In this document: one piece after another, positions 47,838 to 60,567 of the stretch
How positions within the stretch are numbered: position 1 is the stretch's first letter
How the letters are laid out: every line of letters starts with the position of its first letter
Notes under the pieces: generated by a model
Database searches by the model: none
Seen by the model: the letters and a program-made list of their open reading frames with translations, nothing else
Told to the model about the DNA's origin: nothing
Made by a program: the position numbers and the translations under genes
Source of the DNA: Zeus faber
Taxonomy: Eukaryota; Chordata; Actinopteri; Zeiformes; Zeidae
NCBI GenBank assembly: GCA_960531495.1
Contig: OY482854.1
Coordinates: 15,639,808 to 15,703,807 of the forward strand
Length of the DNA: 64,000 nucleotides
Direction: 5' to 3'

Positions 47838-50282
47838 CTCTAGAGGAGAGTCTGGATCATCCAGGATGTTCTTTTCACTCTGTATTCGCTGCATCGTCCC
47901 TGTAGAACTGGGGTCCATCATCAGAACGTTCTGACTAGCAGCTCTGCCAAACTTACAGTCACTCTTTCTGGAGTCAGTCGTCCTGCACACCTCGTAATTG
48001 TACACATGCTGCAGAGTCCCTGACCCCAAAGTGTCGGAGTAACGTGGTGGATAATATGGAATCACCGGGAGACTGGGATGATACAGGATGCGAGACTGTC
48101 TCCATCTGTATATTTTCACGGATATAATCACCACTAAACACGTGATGAAGAGAAAGGAAACTACAGCCAAAGCCAAGACTAAGTAAAAAGTCAGGTTGTC
48201 ATTGTACTCCTTGTCGTGTGTAAAGTCAGTGAACTCTGAGAGCACTTCAGGGAAGCTGTCCGCCACCGCCACGTTAACATTGACTGTAGCTGAACGAGAG
48301 GGCTGTCCGTTGTCCTCCACTACAACAGTCAGTCTTTGTTTCACAGCATCTTTATCGGTGACTTGGCGGATAGTTCTTATTTCTCCATTCTGTAAACCCA
48401 CTTCAAACAGCGCTCTGTCTGTGGCTTTCTGCAGTTTATAGGAGAGCCAGGCGTTCTGTCCAGAGTCCACATCAACAGCCACCACTTTAGTGACCAGATA
48501 GCCCACATCTGCTGAACGAGGAACCATTTCAGCCACCAGAGGGCCACCGGTCTGGACTGGGTACAGAACCTGAGGGGGGTTGTCGTTCTGGTCCTGAATC
48601 AATATTTTCACAGTCACATTGCTGCTGAGTGGAGGGGAGCCTCCATCCTGGGCTTTAACAATGAGTTCAAGATCTTTTATTTGCTCATAATCAAACGAGC
48701 GCACTGCATTCAAAACTCCCGTTTCAGCATTTACAGATATATAAGCGGAGACGTGATTACCACTGATCTGTGTGTCCTCTAGAAAGTAAGAGATTCTTGC
48801 ATTTTGATTCCAGTCAGAATCCTTGGCACTAACAGTAAATATAGATATTCCAGGGGAGTTATTCTCTGTTACGTAGGCAGCGTAATGACGTTTATCAAAC
48901 ACTGGAGCATTGTCATTCACGTCAGAGATTAGAAGTCGTAACGTACGTGAACTGGATTGTGGAGGTGAACCTGAATCAATAGCTGTGATGGTTATGTTGT
49001 ACTCTGGTGATGTCTCTCTATCAAAATTTGAATCTGATACCAAATTGAAGTAGTCTGTTATAGATGATTGGATTTTAAATGGCAGTTTGGCATCAATGGA
49101 ACATGTTAAGTGTCCATTTTTCTCTGAGTCTGCATCTTTTACATTGATAATAGCAATTGTAGTGCCAAGTGGGGAATCCTCAGACACAGGGTTGGAAAAT
49201 GACATGACATTTATTACCGGAGCGTTATCATTGACATCAAAAATTTCAATAATAACGTTACTGGTGTCAGTTAGGCCTCCTTGATCCCTCGCATCTACTC
49301 TCATCTCAAATTTTCTATCCTTTTCAAAATCTATATTTCCAGACACTGATATTATTCCCGTTTTCTCGTCAATAGCGAACGTATTTGCTAAATTCCCCTT
49401 CCCCCGTGAGAATCCATACGTTATTACACCATTCATAGCGCTGTCTGCGTCACTTGCATTCAAAGCAACAATACGTGTGCCAATAGGTGCGTTTTCTATG
49501 ACACTAGCCCTGTAGACGGACTGGTTAAACACTGGAGCATTATCATTTACATCCAGAACAGTAATATCTATATTAACTGTACCTGATCTCTGCGGCGTTC
49601 CACCGTCCACCGCTATGAGCTTCAGAGACATGCGCGGATGCGCCTCTCTGTCTAATGGTTTTTGAAGGATCATTTCGACATAATTACTTCCATCTATGGT
49701 GGTATGTTGCTGCAATTTAAAATGTTCTGTAGCTGTTAGCACGTAATCCTGAAGTGCATTAAGTCCCACATCAGAATCATCTGCATTAGTAAGGGGAAAT
49801 TTTGCTCCAATTGCAGCCGCCTCGTTAATTTCTAAATGAAGTTCTTTGGTCGGAAAAACCGGTGAATGGTCATTCACATCTAGAATTTCCAAAATTATTC
49901 GATGTAACTCCATCGGGTTTTCTAACATAAATTCAACGCTGAAACTACACGGTGTGACATCGCCACAGAGCTGCTCTCGGTCAATTCTCTCATTCACAAC
50001 TAAAACTCCTTTGTCTGTTTTCAGCTCGGTGTACTGAGGGCTTTCTCCGGTCAAGATTCGTGCGCGGCCTGAACGGAGCCTTTTCAGATCCAAGCCCAGA
50101 TCCTGCGCGACGTTCCCGATAAGTGAACCTTTTTTCATCTCCTCTGGAATAGAGTAACGAAGCTGGCTGTCCACTGTGTTAACGAAGAAAATGAATGGAA
50201 CGAAGAGAGCAACTTGCCATCGCAGTCCTCCACAAAGTCGCCAAATTGCGCAGACGCGCGGCAGAGACGTCTGAATCGCCAT
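47838..50282 (-). CDS. pcdhg: Clustered gamma-type protocadherin variable exon V3
   Basis: 815 codons from MAIQTSLPRVCAIWRLC. Class C architecture as V4: signal 1-39, six ECs, span about 697-722. Most similar to V4 in EC2-EC5; its own residues include ELHLEINEAAAIGAKF and IIEIFDVNDNAPVINVM. EC5 ends VKILIQDQNDN, like V1 and V9, against VKIMIQ elsewhere. Tail ends DDPDSPLE; donor GAG/GTGAGT. Confidence 0.95.
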
Positions 50283-50504
50283 CGATAAAAACAGGAATCC
50301 AGATTATGAAACAAATCTTAAATCACTGTCTCTTCTGAAGTATAATCCAAACAAAAGGCTAATCCGTCGATTTGGTCAATAAAAATGAGACAAATGCGCG
50401 TCTTTGTTCCGTCCTGCAATATCCACGGCCTCTCCCTTTCTTACAGTGAAGCATATTGCGTGGGGAGGGAAAAAAAACTGACTTGCAATGACGTTATTTT
50501 TTTT

Positions 50505-50534
50505 CCTGATCAACAGCGTCCCTTAGAGTCCAAA
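50505..50534 (-). promoter_or_regulatory. V3 CSE/CGCT box
   Basis: Minus strand AAGGGACGCTGTTGATCAGG, with the class C poly-A and CRE half-site (AACGTCATT) beyond it. Confidence 0.78.
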
Positions 50535-50768
50535 CGTGAACCCCACATGCAGTTCATCAACTTCAGTGCTGATCTAACCACTATGTTTGTAATGTGGTGG
50601 CTCATTCAATTATATCTTATCTTATTTATGAACGTGGCAATACCATCTTAATATATGCTCGAAAAATAAGCCATTGAAATGAATGAACAGGTATTACTTT
50701 TACATTGAGAGACTATCTCTATATTTTGTCGCTATTTTAAAGTGATGACAGTGATGCATTCTATGGTG

Positions 50769-50789
50769 AATGTTGACCATGGGGCTGAA
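50769..50789 (-). promoter_or_regulatory. Decayed RE1-like motif
   Basis: Minus strand TTCAGCCCCATGGTCAACAT, in the same place as 47532 and 54007 but with further changes in both halves. About 280 bp 3' of the V2 donor. Confidence 0.45.
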
Positions 50790-51070
50790 ATGCTTCATCA
50801 AAAAGCAACATGTTTCCTTCATATTGCATTGAAACAGTAACGAGAAACTATTTCAACATACAGAATACTAAACAGCCAAAACTGCAAGGGGAGGATTCAA
50901 AAACTCACTTCTATGCCAAGCTGAATCATTATTAAACAACACAGGCACTATTGCAAAAAGCGTTTTACAATCACCGTGAATACATAACAGATATAAATAT
51001 ACATTTGGAGAATAGAAGATATTACATTTGACATGTTCCTATTAAATGTATATGATAAACAAAAGCTCAC

Positions 51071-53515
51071 CTCTAGAGGAGAGTCTGGTTCATCCAGGAT
51101 TTTCTTTTCACTCTGCATTGGCTGCATCGTCCCTGTAGAACTGGGGTCCATCATCAGAACGTTCTGACTAGCAGCTCTGCCGAACTTACAGTCACTCTTT
51201 CTGGAGTCAGTCGTCCTGCACACCTCGTAATTGTACACATGCTGCAGAGTCCCTGACCCCAAAGTGTCGGAGTAACGTGGTGGATAATATGGAATCACCG
51301 GGAGACTGGGATGATACAGGATGCGAGACTGTCTCCATCTGTATATTTTCACTGATATAATCACCACTAAACACGTGATGAAGAGAAAGGAAACTACAGC
51401 CAAAGCCAAGACTAAATAAAAAGTCAGGTTGTCATTGTACTCCTTGTCGTGTGTAAAGTCAGTGAACTCTGAGAGCACTTCAGGGAAGCTGTCCGCCACC
51501 GCCACGTTAACATTGACTGTAGCTGAACGAGAGGGCTGTCCGTTGTCCTCCACAACAACAGTCAGTCTTTGTTTCACAACATCTTTATCAGTGACTTGGC
51601 GGATAGTTCTTATTTCTCCATTCTGTAAACCCACTTCAAACAGCGCTCTGTCTGTGGCTTTCTGCAGTTTATAGGAGAGCCAGGCGTTCTGTCCAGAGTC
51701 CACATCAACAGCCACCACTTTAGTGACCAGATAGCCCACATCTGCTGAACGAGGAACCATTTCAGCCACCAGAGGGCCACCGGTCTGGACTGGGTACAGA
51801 ACCTGAGGGGGGTTGTCGTTCTGGTCCTGGATCATTATTTTCACGGTCACATTGCTACTGAGTGGAGGGGAGCCTCCATCCTGGGCTTTAACAACGAGTT
51901 TGAGATGTTTAATTTGTTCAAAATCAAATGAGCGCACTGCATTCAAAACTCCCGTTTCAGCGTTTACAGATACGTAAGTGGAGACGTGACTACCACTGAT
52001 CTGTGTGTCCTCTAGAAAGTAAGAGATTCTTGCATTTTGATTCCAGTCAGAATCCTTGGCACTGACAGTAAATATAGATATTCCAGGGGAGTTATTCTCT
52101 GTTATGAAGGCAGCGTAATTATGTTTATCAAACACTGGAGCATTGTCATTCACGTCAGAGATTACAAGTCGTAACGTACGTGAACTGGATTGTGGAGGTG
52201 AACCTGAATCAATAGCTGTGATGGTTATGTTGTACTCGGGTGATGTCTCCCTATCAAAATTTGAATCTGACACCAAATTGAAATAATCGGGTAAAGATGA
52301 CTGGATTTTAAATGGAAGTTTGACATCAATGGAACATGTTAAGTGTCCATTTTTCTCTGAGTCTGCATCTTTTACATTGATAATAGCAATTGTAGTGCCA
52401 AGTGGGGAATCCTCAGACACAGGGTTGGAAAATGACATGATATTTATTACCGGAGCGTTATCATTGACATCGACAACTTCAATAATAGCTTTACTGGTGT
52501 CAGTGAGCCCTCCCTGATCCCTGGCTTCTACTCTTATCTCAAATTTTCTGTCCTTCTCGAAATCTATATTTCCAGACACTGATATCACACCTGTGTGTTC
52601 ATCAATGTTAAATATACTTGCTATATCCCCCTTACCTCTTGAAAATCCATAAGTTATTACACCATTCATAGCGCTGTCTGCGTCACTTGCATTCAAAGCA
52701 ACAATACGTTTGCCAATCGATGCGTTTTCCATCACACTCGCCATGTAGACGGACTGGTTAAACACTGGAGCATTATCATTTACATCCAGAACAGTAATAT
52801 CTATATTAACTGTACCTGATCTCTGCGGCGTTCCACCGTCCACCGCTATGAGCTTCAGAGACATGCGCGGATGCGCCTCTCTGTCTAATGGTTTTTGAAG
52901 GACCATTTCGGCATATCTACTACCATCGGCATTGGTTTGCTGTTGCAATTTAAAATGTTCTGTAGGACTGAGCACGTAATTCTGAAGAGTATTAAGTCCC
53001 ACATCAGAATCATCTGCATTACTGAGTGGGAATTTTGCTCCAATGGCAGCCGCCTCGCTAATTTCTAAATTAAGATCTTTTGTCGGAAAAACAGGTGAAT
53101 GGTCATTCACATCTAGAATTTCCAAAATGATTCGATGTAACTCCATCGGGTTTTCGAACATAACATCGACGCTGAAACTACACGGTGTGACATCGCCACA
53201 GAGCTGCTCTCGGTCAATTCTCTCATTCACAACTAAAACTCCTTTGTCTGTTTTCAGCTCGGTGTACTGAGGGCTTTCTCCGGTCAAGATTCGTGCGCGG
53301 CCTGAACGGAGCCTTTTCAGATCCAAGCCCAGATCCTGCGCAACGTTCCCGATAAGTGAACCTTTTTTCATCTCCTCTGGAATAGAGTAACGAAGCTGGC
53401 TGTCCACTGTGTTAACGAAGAAAATGAAAGGAACGAAGAGAGCAGCTTGCCATCGCAGTCCTCCACAGAGTCGCCAAATTGCGCAGGCTCGCAGGAGAGA
53501 TGCTTGAATCGCCAT
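51071..53515 (-). CDS. pcdhg: Clustered gamma-type protocadherin variable exon V2
   Basis: 815 codons from MAIQASLLRACAIWRLC. Class C: signal 1-39, six ECs, span about 697-722. Own residues: SVDVMFENPMELHR in EC1, DIASIFNIDEHTGVIS in EC3, SFDFEQIKHLKL in EC5. Tail changed to MQPMQSEKKIL where other exons have MQRIQSEKNIL. Donor GAG/GTGAGT. The 3.23-kb spacing to V1 and V3 is kept to within a few bases. Confidence 0.95.
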
Positions 53516-53735
53516 CGATAAAAGAGTAATCCAGATTATGAAATGAATCTTAAATCATACTCTTTTCTGAAGTATAATCCAAAAAAAAATACTATTCCAT
53601 CGATATGTTGATTAAAGGAGAAAAATGCGCGTCTTTGTTCCGTCTTGCAATATCCACGGCCTCTCCCTTTCTTACAGTGGAGCGTACTGCGTGGCGAAGG
53701 AAATAAACAGACTGGCAATGACGTGATTTTTTTTT

Positions 53736-53764
53736 CCTGATCAACAGCGTCCCTTAGAGTTCAA
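53736..53764 (-). promoter_or_regulatory. V2 CSE/CGCT box
   Basis: Minus strand AAGGGACGCTGTTGATCAGG, followed by poly-A and TCACGTCATT, the same as V4. Confidence 0.78.
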
Positions 53765-54006
53765 ACATGAACCCCACATGCAGTTTATTAACTCCAGTAC
53801 TGATAAAAAACCTTATGTTTGGTAATATGATGGTTGATACAATTATATCTTATCTTATTTTATTAACGTGGCAATACCTCCTAATATATACGTGAAAAAT
53901 AAGACATTAAAATAAATTAAAGACGTTTTTACGATTGAATTGAGAGACTGTCCCTTCTTTTCTTGTCGCTAGTTTGAAGCGATGACAGTGACGCATTCGA
54001 TGGAGA

Positions 54007-54026
54007 ACGCTGACCATGGTGCTGAA
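54007..54026 (-). promoter_or_regulatory. RE1-like REST-binding motif
   Basis: Minus strand TTCAGCACCATGGTCAGCGT, identical to 47532-47551; about 280 bp 3' of the V1 donor. Confidence 0.68.
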
Positions 54027-54304
54027 ATGCTCCATCACAAGGCAACATGTTTCTTCACATTGCATTGAAATTAAAATGCGAAACTCATCAAATATACAAC
54101 ATACTAAATCAGCCAAAACTGCAAGGGGAGGACTCATAAACCCATTTCTATGCCAATTAGATAATTATTAAACAATACAAGCACTACTGCAAAAAACATT
54201 TTGCAATCACTGTGATAACATAATGCATATAATTATGAATTTGGAGAGTACAAGATATTAAATTATACATTTTTTATTAAGATAAATGATAAACAAAACC
54301 TCAC

Positions 54305-56749
54305 CTCGAGAGGAGAGTCTGGTTCATCCAGGATGTTCTTTTCACTCTGTATTCGCTGCATCGTCCCTGTAGAACTGGGGTCCATCATCAGAATGTTCTG
54401 ACTAGCAGCTCTGCCGAACTTACAGTCACTCTTTCTGGAGTCAGTCGTCCTGCACACCTCGTAATTGTACACATGCTGCAGAGTCCCTGACCCCAAAGTG
54501 TCGGAGTAACGTGGTGGATAATATGGAATCACCGGGAGACTGGGATGATACAGGATGCGAGACTGTCTCCATCTGTATATTTTCACTGATATAATCACCA
54601 CTAAACACGTGATGAAGAGAAAGGAAACTACAGCCAAAGCCAAGACTAAATAAAAAGTCAGGTTGTCATTGTACTCCTTGTCGTGTGTAAAGTCAGTGAA
54701 CTCTGAGAGCACTTCAGGGAAGCTGTCCGCCACCGCCACGTTAACATTGACTGTAGCTGAACGAGAGGGCTGTCCGTTGTCCTCCACAACAACAGTCAGT
54801 CTTTGTTTCACAGCATCTTTATCAGTGACTTGGCGGATAGTTCTTATTTCTCCATTATGTAAACCCACTTCAAACAGCGCTCTGTCTGTGGCTTTCTGCA
54901 GTTTATAGGAGAGCCAGGCGTTCTGTCCAGAGTCCACATCAACAGCCACCACTTTAGTGACCAGATAGCCCACATCTGCTGAACGAGGAACCATTTCAGC
55001 CACCAGAGGGCCACCGGTCTGGACTGGGTACAGAACCTGAGGGGGGTTGTCGTTCTGGTCCTGGATCAATATTTTCACAGTCACGTTGCTACTGAGTGGA
55101 GGGGAGCCTCCATCCTGGGCTTTAACAATGAGTTCAAGATCTTTTATTTGCTCATAATCAAACGAGCGCACTGAATTCAAAACTCCCGTTTCAGCGTTTA
55201 CAGATATATAAGTGGAGATGTGACTACCACTGACCTGTGTGTCCTCTAGAAAGTAAGAGATTCTTGCATTTTGATTCCAGTCAGAATCCTTGGCACTGAC
55301 AGTAAATATAGATATTCCAGGGGAGTTATTCTCTGTTACGTAGGCAGAATAATGACGTTTATCAAACACTGGAGCATTGTCATTCACGTCAGAGATTAGA
55401 AGTCGTAACGTACGTGAGCTGGATTGTGGAGGTGAACCTGAATCAATAGCTGTGATGGTTATGTTGTACTCTGGCGATGTCTCTCTATCAAAATTTGAAT
55501 CTGATACCAAATTGAAGTAGTCTGTTATAGACGACTGAATTTTAAATGGAAGTTTGGCATCAATGGAACATGTTAAGTGTCCATTTTTCTCTGAGTCTGC
55601 ATCTTTAACATTGATAATAGCAATTGTAGTGCCAAGTGGGGAATCCTCAGACACAGGGTTGGAAAATGACATGATATTTATTACCGGAGCGTTATCATTG
55701 ACATCAAAAACTTCGATAATAACTTTACTGGTGTCAGTTAGGCCTCCTTGATCCATCGCTTCTACTCTTATCTCAAATCTTTTGTCTTTCTCGAAATCTA
55801 TGTTTCCAGAAACTGATATAACTCCCGTCTTCTCATCAATGGCGAAAGCATTTGCTATACTCCCCTTGACCTGAACGAACCCATACGTTATTACACCATT
55901 CATAGCGCTGTCTGCGTCACTTGCGTTCAAAGCAACAATACGTGTGCCAATCGGTGCGTTTTCTATCACACTAGCCCTGTAGACGGACTGGTTAAAAACT
56001 GGAGCATTATCATTCGCATCCAGAACAGTAATATCTATATTAACTGTACCTGATCTCTGCGGCGTTCCACCGTCCACCGCTATGAGCTTCAGAGACATGC
56101 GCGGATGCGCCTCTCTGTCTAATGGTTTTTGAAGGATCATTTCGGCATATCTACTCCCATCTGCATTTGTTTGCTGCTTTAATAAGAAATTTTCGTTCGG
56201 AGTTAAAGCATAATTCTGCAGTGTATTAAGTCCCACATCAGAATCCTCCGCATTTTTGAGAGAAAATTTCGCTCCAACGGCGACACCCTCGCTAATTTCT
56301 AAATTAATATATTTCGATGGAAAAACAGGCGAATGGTCATTCACATCCAAAATCTCCACAATCACACGATGTAATTCCATGGGGTTTTCCAGGATTATTT
56401 CGAAGCTGACGCTACACGGTGTGTCATCCCCACAAATATCTTCACGATCAATCCTCTCATTCACAACTAAAACGCCTTTGTCTGTTTTCAGCTCGGTGTA
56501 CTGAGGGCTTTCTCCGGTCAAGATTCGCGCGCGGCCTGAACGGAGCCTTTTCAGATCCAAGCCCAGATCCTGCGCAACGTTCCCGATCAGTGCACCTTTT
56601 TTCATCTCCTCCGGAATCGTGTACCGAAGCTGGCTGTCCACTGTGTTCACGAAGAAAATCAAAGGGACGAGTAGGCCAACTGGCCATCGCAGTCCTCCAC
56701 AGAGTCGCAGAATTGCGCAGACACGCAGGAGAAATGCTTGAATCGCCAT
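54305..56749 (-). CDS. pcdhg: Clustered gamma-type protocadherin variable exon V1 (first in the window)
   Basis: 815 codons from MAIQAFLLRVCAILRLC; the frame is open a little further upstream without a good ATG. Signal 1-39; QLRYTIPEEMKKGALIGN opens EC1. The EC1 loop is CGDDTPC, preceded by REDI rather than REQL, so the EC1 homogenised patch ends earlier than in V2-V4. EC2 has NENFLLKQ like V15. Span about 697-722; donor GAG/GTGAGG. Most 5' exon of the array seen here; an RE1-like motif beyond its promoter suggests another exon once lay upstream. Confidence 0.95.
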
Positions 56750-56946
56750 CGATACAACAGTAATCCAGATGATAAAATCTCCCGAAATGTAGCCCAGGTA
56801 CAATCGAAATCCCTCAAATTGATTAAATTATTATGGGACGCATAGTCCTCATGTCTTCTTTGTCCACGGCCTCTCCCTATCTTACAGTGAAGCTTAATGC
56901 ACGGGGAGGGAAATAAACTGGCTGGGAAAATTGTGGAAAAACCTTT

Positions 56947-56975
56947 CCCTGATCAACAGCGTCCCTTAGAGTTCA
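56947..56975 (-). promoter_or_regulatory. V1 CSE/CGCT box
   Basis: Minus strand AAGGGACGCTGTTGATCAGG; core intact, but the CRE half-site seen in V2-V4 is missing. Confidence 0.78.
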
Positions 56976-57032
56976 GACGTGAACTCCACATGCAGTTTTC
57001 CTTCGTCTCAAGCCCTCATCATGCAGTCTCAC

Positions 57033-57057
57033 TTTTTTTTTTTTTTTTTTTTTTTTT
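57033..57057. repeat. Poly-T tract
   Basis: About 25 T in a row, upstream of V1. Confidence 0.9.
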
Positions 57058-57212
57058 AATGATATACCTCGAATTTTGACACTTAAAAATAAAATAAACA
57101 AACGATCTGATTTTACGAGACGAAACATGTGCTAAGTGTTTTTGGAGTTTTACATCGAGCGTGTTTTCAATTCTTCTGGATGCATCATTGTGCAGTCACT
57201 GCACTATCGGGG

Positions 57213-57232
57213 ACACTGTCCGTGGTGTTGAA
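57213..57232 (-). promoter_or_regulatory. RE1-like motif upstream of V1
   Basis: Minus strand TTCAACACCACGGACAGTGT; two or three changes from consensus. It sits where a site 3' of an additional exon would be, but no exon is found to its right. Confidence 0.55.
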
Positions 57233-58220
57233 ATGTTCCATTACATGGCCTCATCTCCTCTGGAGCGAAATAGAGAAAGGAACACCAAAGAGCACCAACA
57301 ATAGTTGTTGTTACATAATGATGATGCAATCATCAAATTGTGGCACGCATCCACTCGGACGTGCTGTGCATAAATTATTGAACATCCGACATAAAACGTG
57401 ATAAAACAAAGAAGCACAAGTAAATGTTCGGAGAAAGGTACAACAACAACAAAAAAAATCCCTAAACAGGTTTCGCTTCTTTCATTCGGTTATACTGAAT
57501 GCATCAGGCGAAAATGTCAATCAATAGATTTTGATGAAGACTATTTTGTTTTCCTGTTCTCGATAATCAAATCATAGTGTGGTTAAAATTCAGTGTACTA
57601 CTTTTTAAATAGCAGAATCTCGCTCCAAAATCTTGGGAAAAAAATGTTAGTAAATTTAAAAATTGCGATAAATCTCATCGATAATATGCTGCTATTCATT
57701 GTTTTAATCAGCTATATATCATCACAATATAAAAGTATCATATTAGACATATTATATATTTTTTCTCAAATTAACCTTTTTTCATTTTTTTCTGATTGTT
57801 CTATATATGCACCGAGAGTATAGAGGACTGTCTACCGGAGTTAAATTCCGTAAAAGCCTCATCTGACTGATAAATCCAATGACCTACTTCTGAGCTGAAA
57901 AAAAAAACACTCAAACCATCACAAACAGAGTGACTAAAGCACTAACCATAGCGCCATAAAAACATACAACTTCTAAGTTAAATCACTGATAAAGAAATGT
58001 TCATAAAGAGATAGCGATAGATGGATAGATGGTGAGATGGAGAGATAGACAGACAGACAGACAGGTGGGCATGCATCTGTGCAGGTTCATTTGAGAGGTC
58101 ACAGGTTTTTTGGAGTCAGCACGCATGCACCCACAGATAAATAGACACTGAAAGTCAAAGCAGCCTGAGCGTGGATGTTGCTGCAAACCACAACATTCTC
58201 ACATCATGACTGTGCATTAT
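57233..58220. other. Spacer upstream of the array
   Basis: AT-rich, with no cadherin-like frame on either strand. GATA/GACA-type simple repeats at about 58010-58065. Confidence 0.6.
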
Positions 58221-58352
58221 TCAGTAGGTTGCAGCATATCTCCGGGCAGGATTATAAATATGCATGCAGATGAAAAAGTAGGCCAGAAGTGCACAGCCCA
58301 CAAAAATGAAGGCAGCAGAGGTGCCAGCTCTACAGTAGTAATATCCTAATAG
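58221..58352 (-). other. Possible short terminal exon (weak)
   Basis: A 43-codon minus-strand frame reads AGTSAAFIFVGCALLAYFF then ICMHIYNPARRYAATY and stop. It is strongly hydrophobic, and an acceptor-like CTACTGTAG lies near its start. Unrecognised, and of a length that chance allows. Confidence 0.2.
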
Positions 58353-58909
58353 TCACATTTTATTGAAGCTGTACAATGTGTATTGTGTTTTCATAAATGT
58401 CATGTGTGACTTAGGATGGGCTACACGATAGATAGAGAGATAGAGAGATAGAGTTACTAAGACTACTCCTTAGGGAATGGTTGTTCAAATGTGAGATTAA
58501 CATGGACAGCTGGTTCAAAGAAGTGGGGAAAATAAAAATTCTTACCTGATGGAGGGAAAATAACGGCAGGGCGTTTTGGTGTGCACCACGAAAGGGAAAG
58601 AGAAAAGGAATAGATAATTAGAATATTTTTCTAATTACGATATCTTCATCTTACAGAAAACCGCATTTAAAGAGAAATTGCAAAACACACAGGGAACTGA
58701 AAATGAAAATGTCAGAGTGAAACATTGCATACAGTTAACAAGATCTGTTGGCCAATGCTATATCTATTAGCCACAAAGCGATGGCTGAAAGATTTTGGGG
58801 TGGTCGAAAAAAGGTGTATGTTTGACAGTCGGTAAAGGCATCAGTAAAACGCAATGTTGTGTTATATGCACATTTTGAATGTCCCTATATTCATCCATAA
58901 ATGTACACA

Positions 58910-58978
58910 GGCACACACACACATACAGTGCATGCTCTCTCTCTCTCTCTCTCACACACACACAGACACATACACACA

Positions 58979-59011
<33 letters not shown>
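58910..59011. repeat. (CA)n/(CT)n microsatellite
   Basis: CT run flanked by interrupted CA repeats. Confidence 0.9.
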
Positions 59012-59013
<2 letters not shown>

Positions 59014-59769
59014 TACAACAAAAGATTCATATGACCCAGATTTTTTTTAAATACCAAAAGCATCCAACAGCACGACAGTATTAAGTCAAATTTAAATATC
59101 GCCAGTGAGTCATCTTCGTTTCAGCTCCCATGTTTGGAAAGTGGACCATAACCAAGCCTGGAGCCAAACACGAGCACACGTGGCTTAACATGGAAATCAT
59201 CCTGATGAAAATAATTCCCTTCATCACTGCAACAACATGTGTAGAGAGCACCTGAAAGAAACACGGATGCATACACATAACCACATGCATGCGTTCATGT
59301 TTTGCACAATGCGCCCATGCACAGAAACTTAAAATAAAACTACAAACTATGAAATATATAGAATGTATGTCAGAAAAGGCTGACAAGTGCACAGACTCAT
59401 GTTTTCCTTTGTTGCTTCAACAGTAAATAGGCCCATAGACAGAAGTTGAGAAAGTGAGACTGCAGTAGTGTTGGGTAGTTCACTCTGTTGTAGGAATACA
59501 AGGAACAGAATCTCACTGGGTAATGAGCCATTCTTTTATTGCAAAGTTTTAAAGACAGATATGGCCTCAAAAATCAACTCCATAATCTCTAGGCGCCTCC
59601 CACTGGACCAATCAAAATAATTAGGTAATCAGGTAAATTGATTAAACAAGAAAATCCGATCAAAAACATAAAATGAAGTCATTTGGCCGACTCCTTTGTC
59701 AGCGGCTTACAAAGTTTTGTTTGTCGAAAGACCACAATACATACTGCAATCACCTTGCCTTTCTTCAGT

Positions 59770-59796
<27 letters not shown>

Positions 59797-59826
<30 letters not shown>

Positions 59827-59959
59827 TTTTTTTTAATAGGTGTGTGCATACAGTATATATATTTATGTGTGTAAAATATAAAAATCCAATAAATCCAAGA
59901 AAATAATAAAAATAAAAATCCCGGAGAAGCGTGTATACATATATAGTATATATACACAT

Positions 59960-60040
<81 letters not shown>

Positions 60041-60245
60041 TATATATTATGATATATGTGTGTGTGTAAACATTATATATGTATACACGCTTCTCCGGGA
60101 TTTTTATTTTTATTTTTTTCTGGGATTTATTGACGTATTTTGGATTTTTATATTTTACAAATATATATAAATAAATAAATAGATTAAAAAAAAAATATAT
60201 ATATATATATATTTGCATATGTATATATGTTTGTGTATATATATA
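59797..60245. repeat. Palindromic inverted repeat with (CA)/(TA) core
   Basis: The arm at about 59872-59941 is the reverse complement of 60079-60158, including CCCGGAGAAGCGTGTATAC; similarity fades outward to both ends. The core is TA and CA repeats. The whole could fold into a long hairpin. No coding capacity. Confidence 0.85.
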
Positions 60246-60520
60246 TATGTACACAAATACTTCAACCAGGAAGTGGAGAGCCGGAAGGAGAGACAGCTCG
60301 CCTTCAAAGTAAAAGTTGCGCGTTTAGACGCGTGTTGCCTGCAGCGGTGCTTAACTAAATAAATAAAGAGCCTAAATAATGAACATAACTCATAACTTAG
60401 GCTATTTATTTCTGGCACTTTCACACAGCTGATTAAGATTAAACGCCACTAAGCTAACCGATATAAAAATCCTTCACGTTTATTTACAGTTCAGTCTCGT
60501 AATTAGGCTACATGAATAAA

Positions 60521-60521
60521 A

Positions 60522-60564
<43 letters not shown>

Positions 60565-60567
60565 ATA
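60521..60567. repeat. (AAAT)n microsatellite
   Basis: About 11 AAAT units. Confidence 0.95.

Noticed and set aside
58500-58690. CAG/GTAAGA donor-like sequence at about 58545
   Set aside because: No acceptor or convincing coding frame lies upstream; an isolated donor match is expected by chance.
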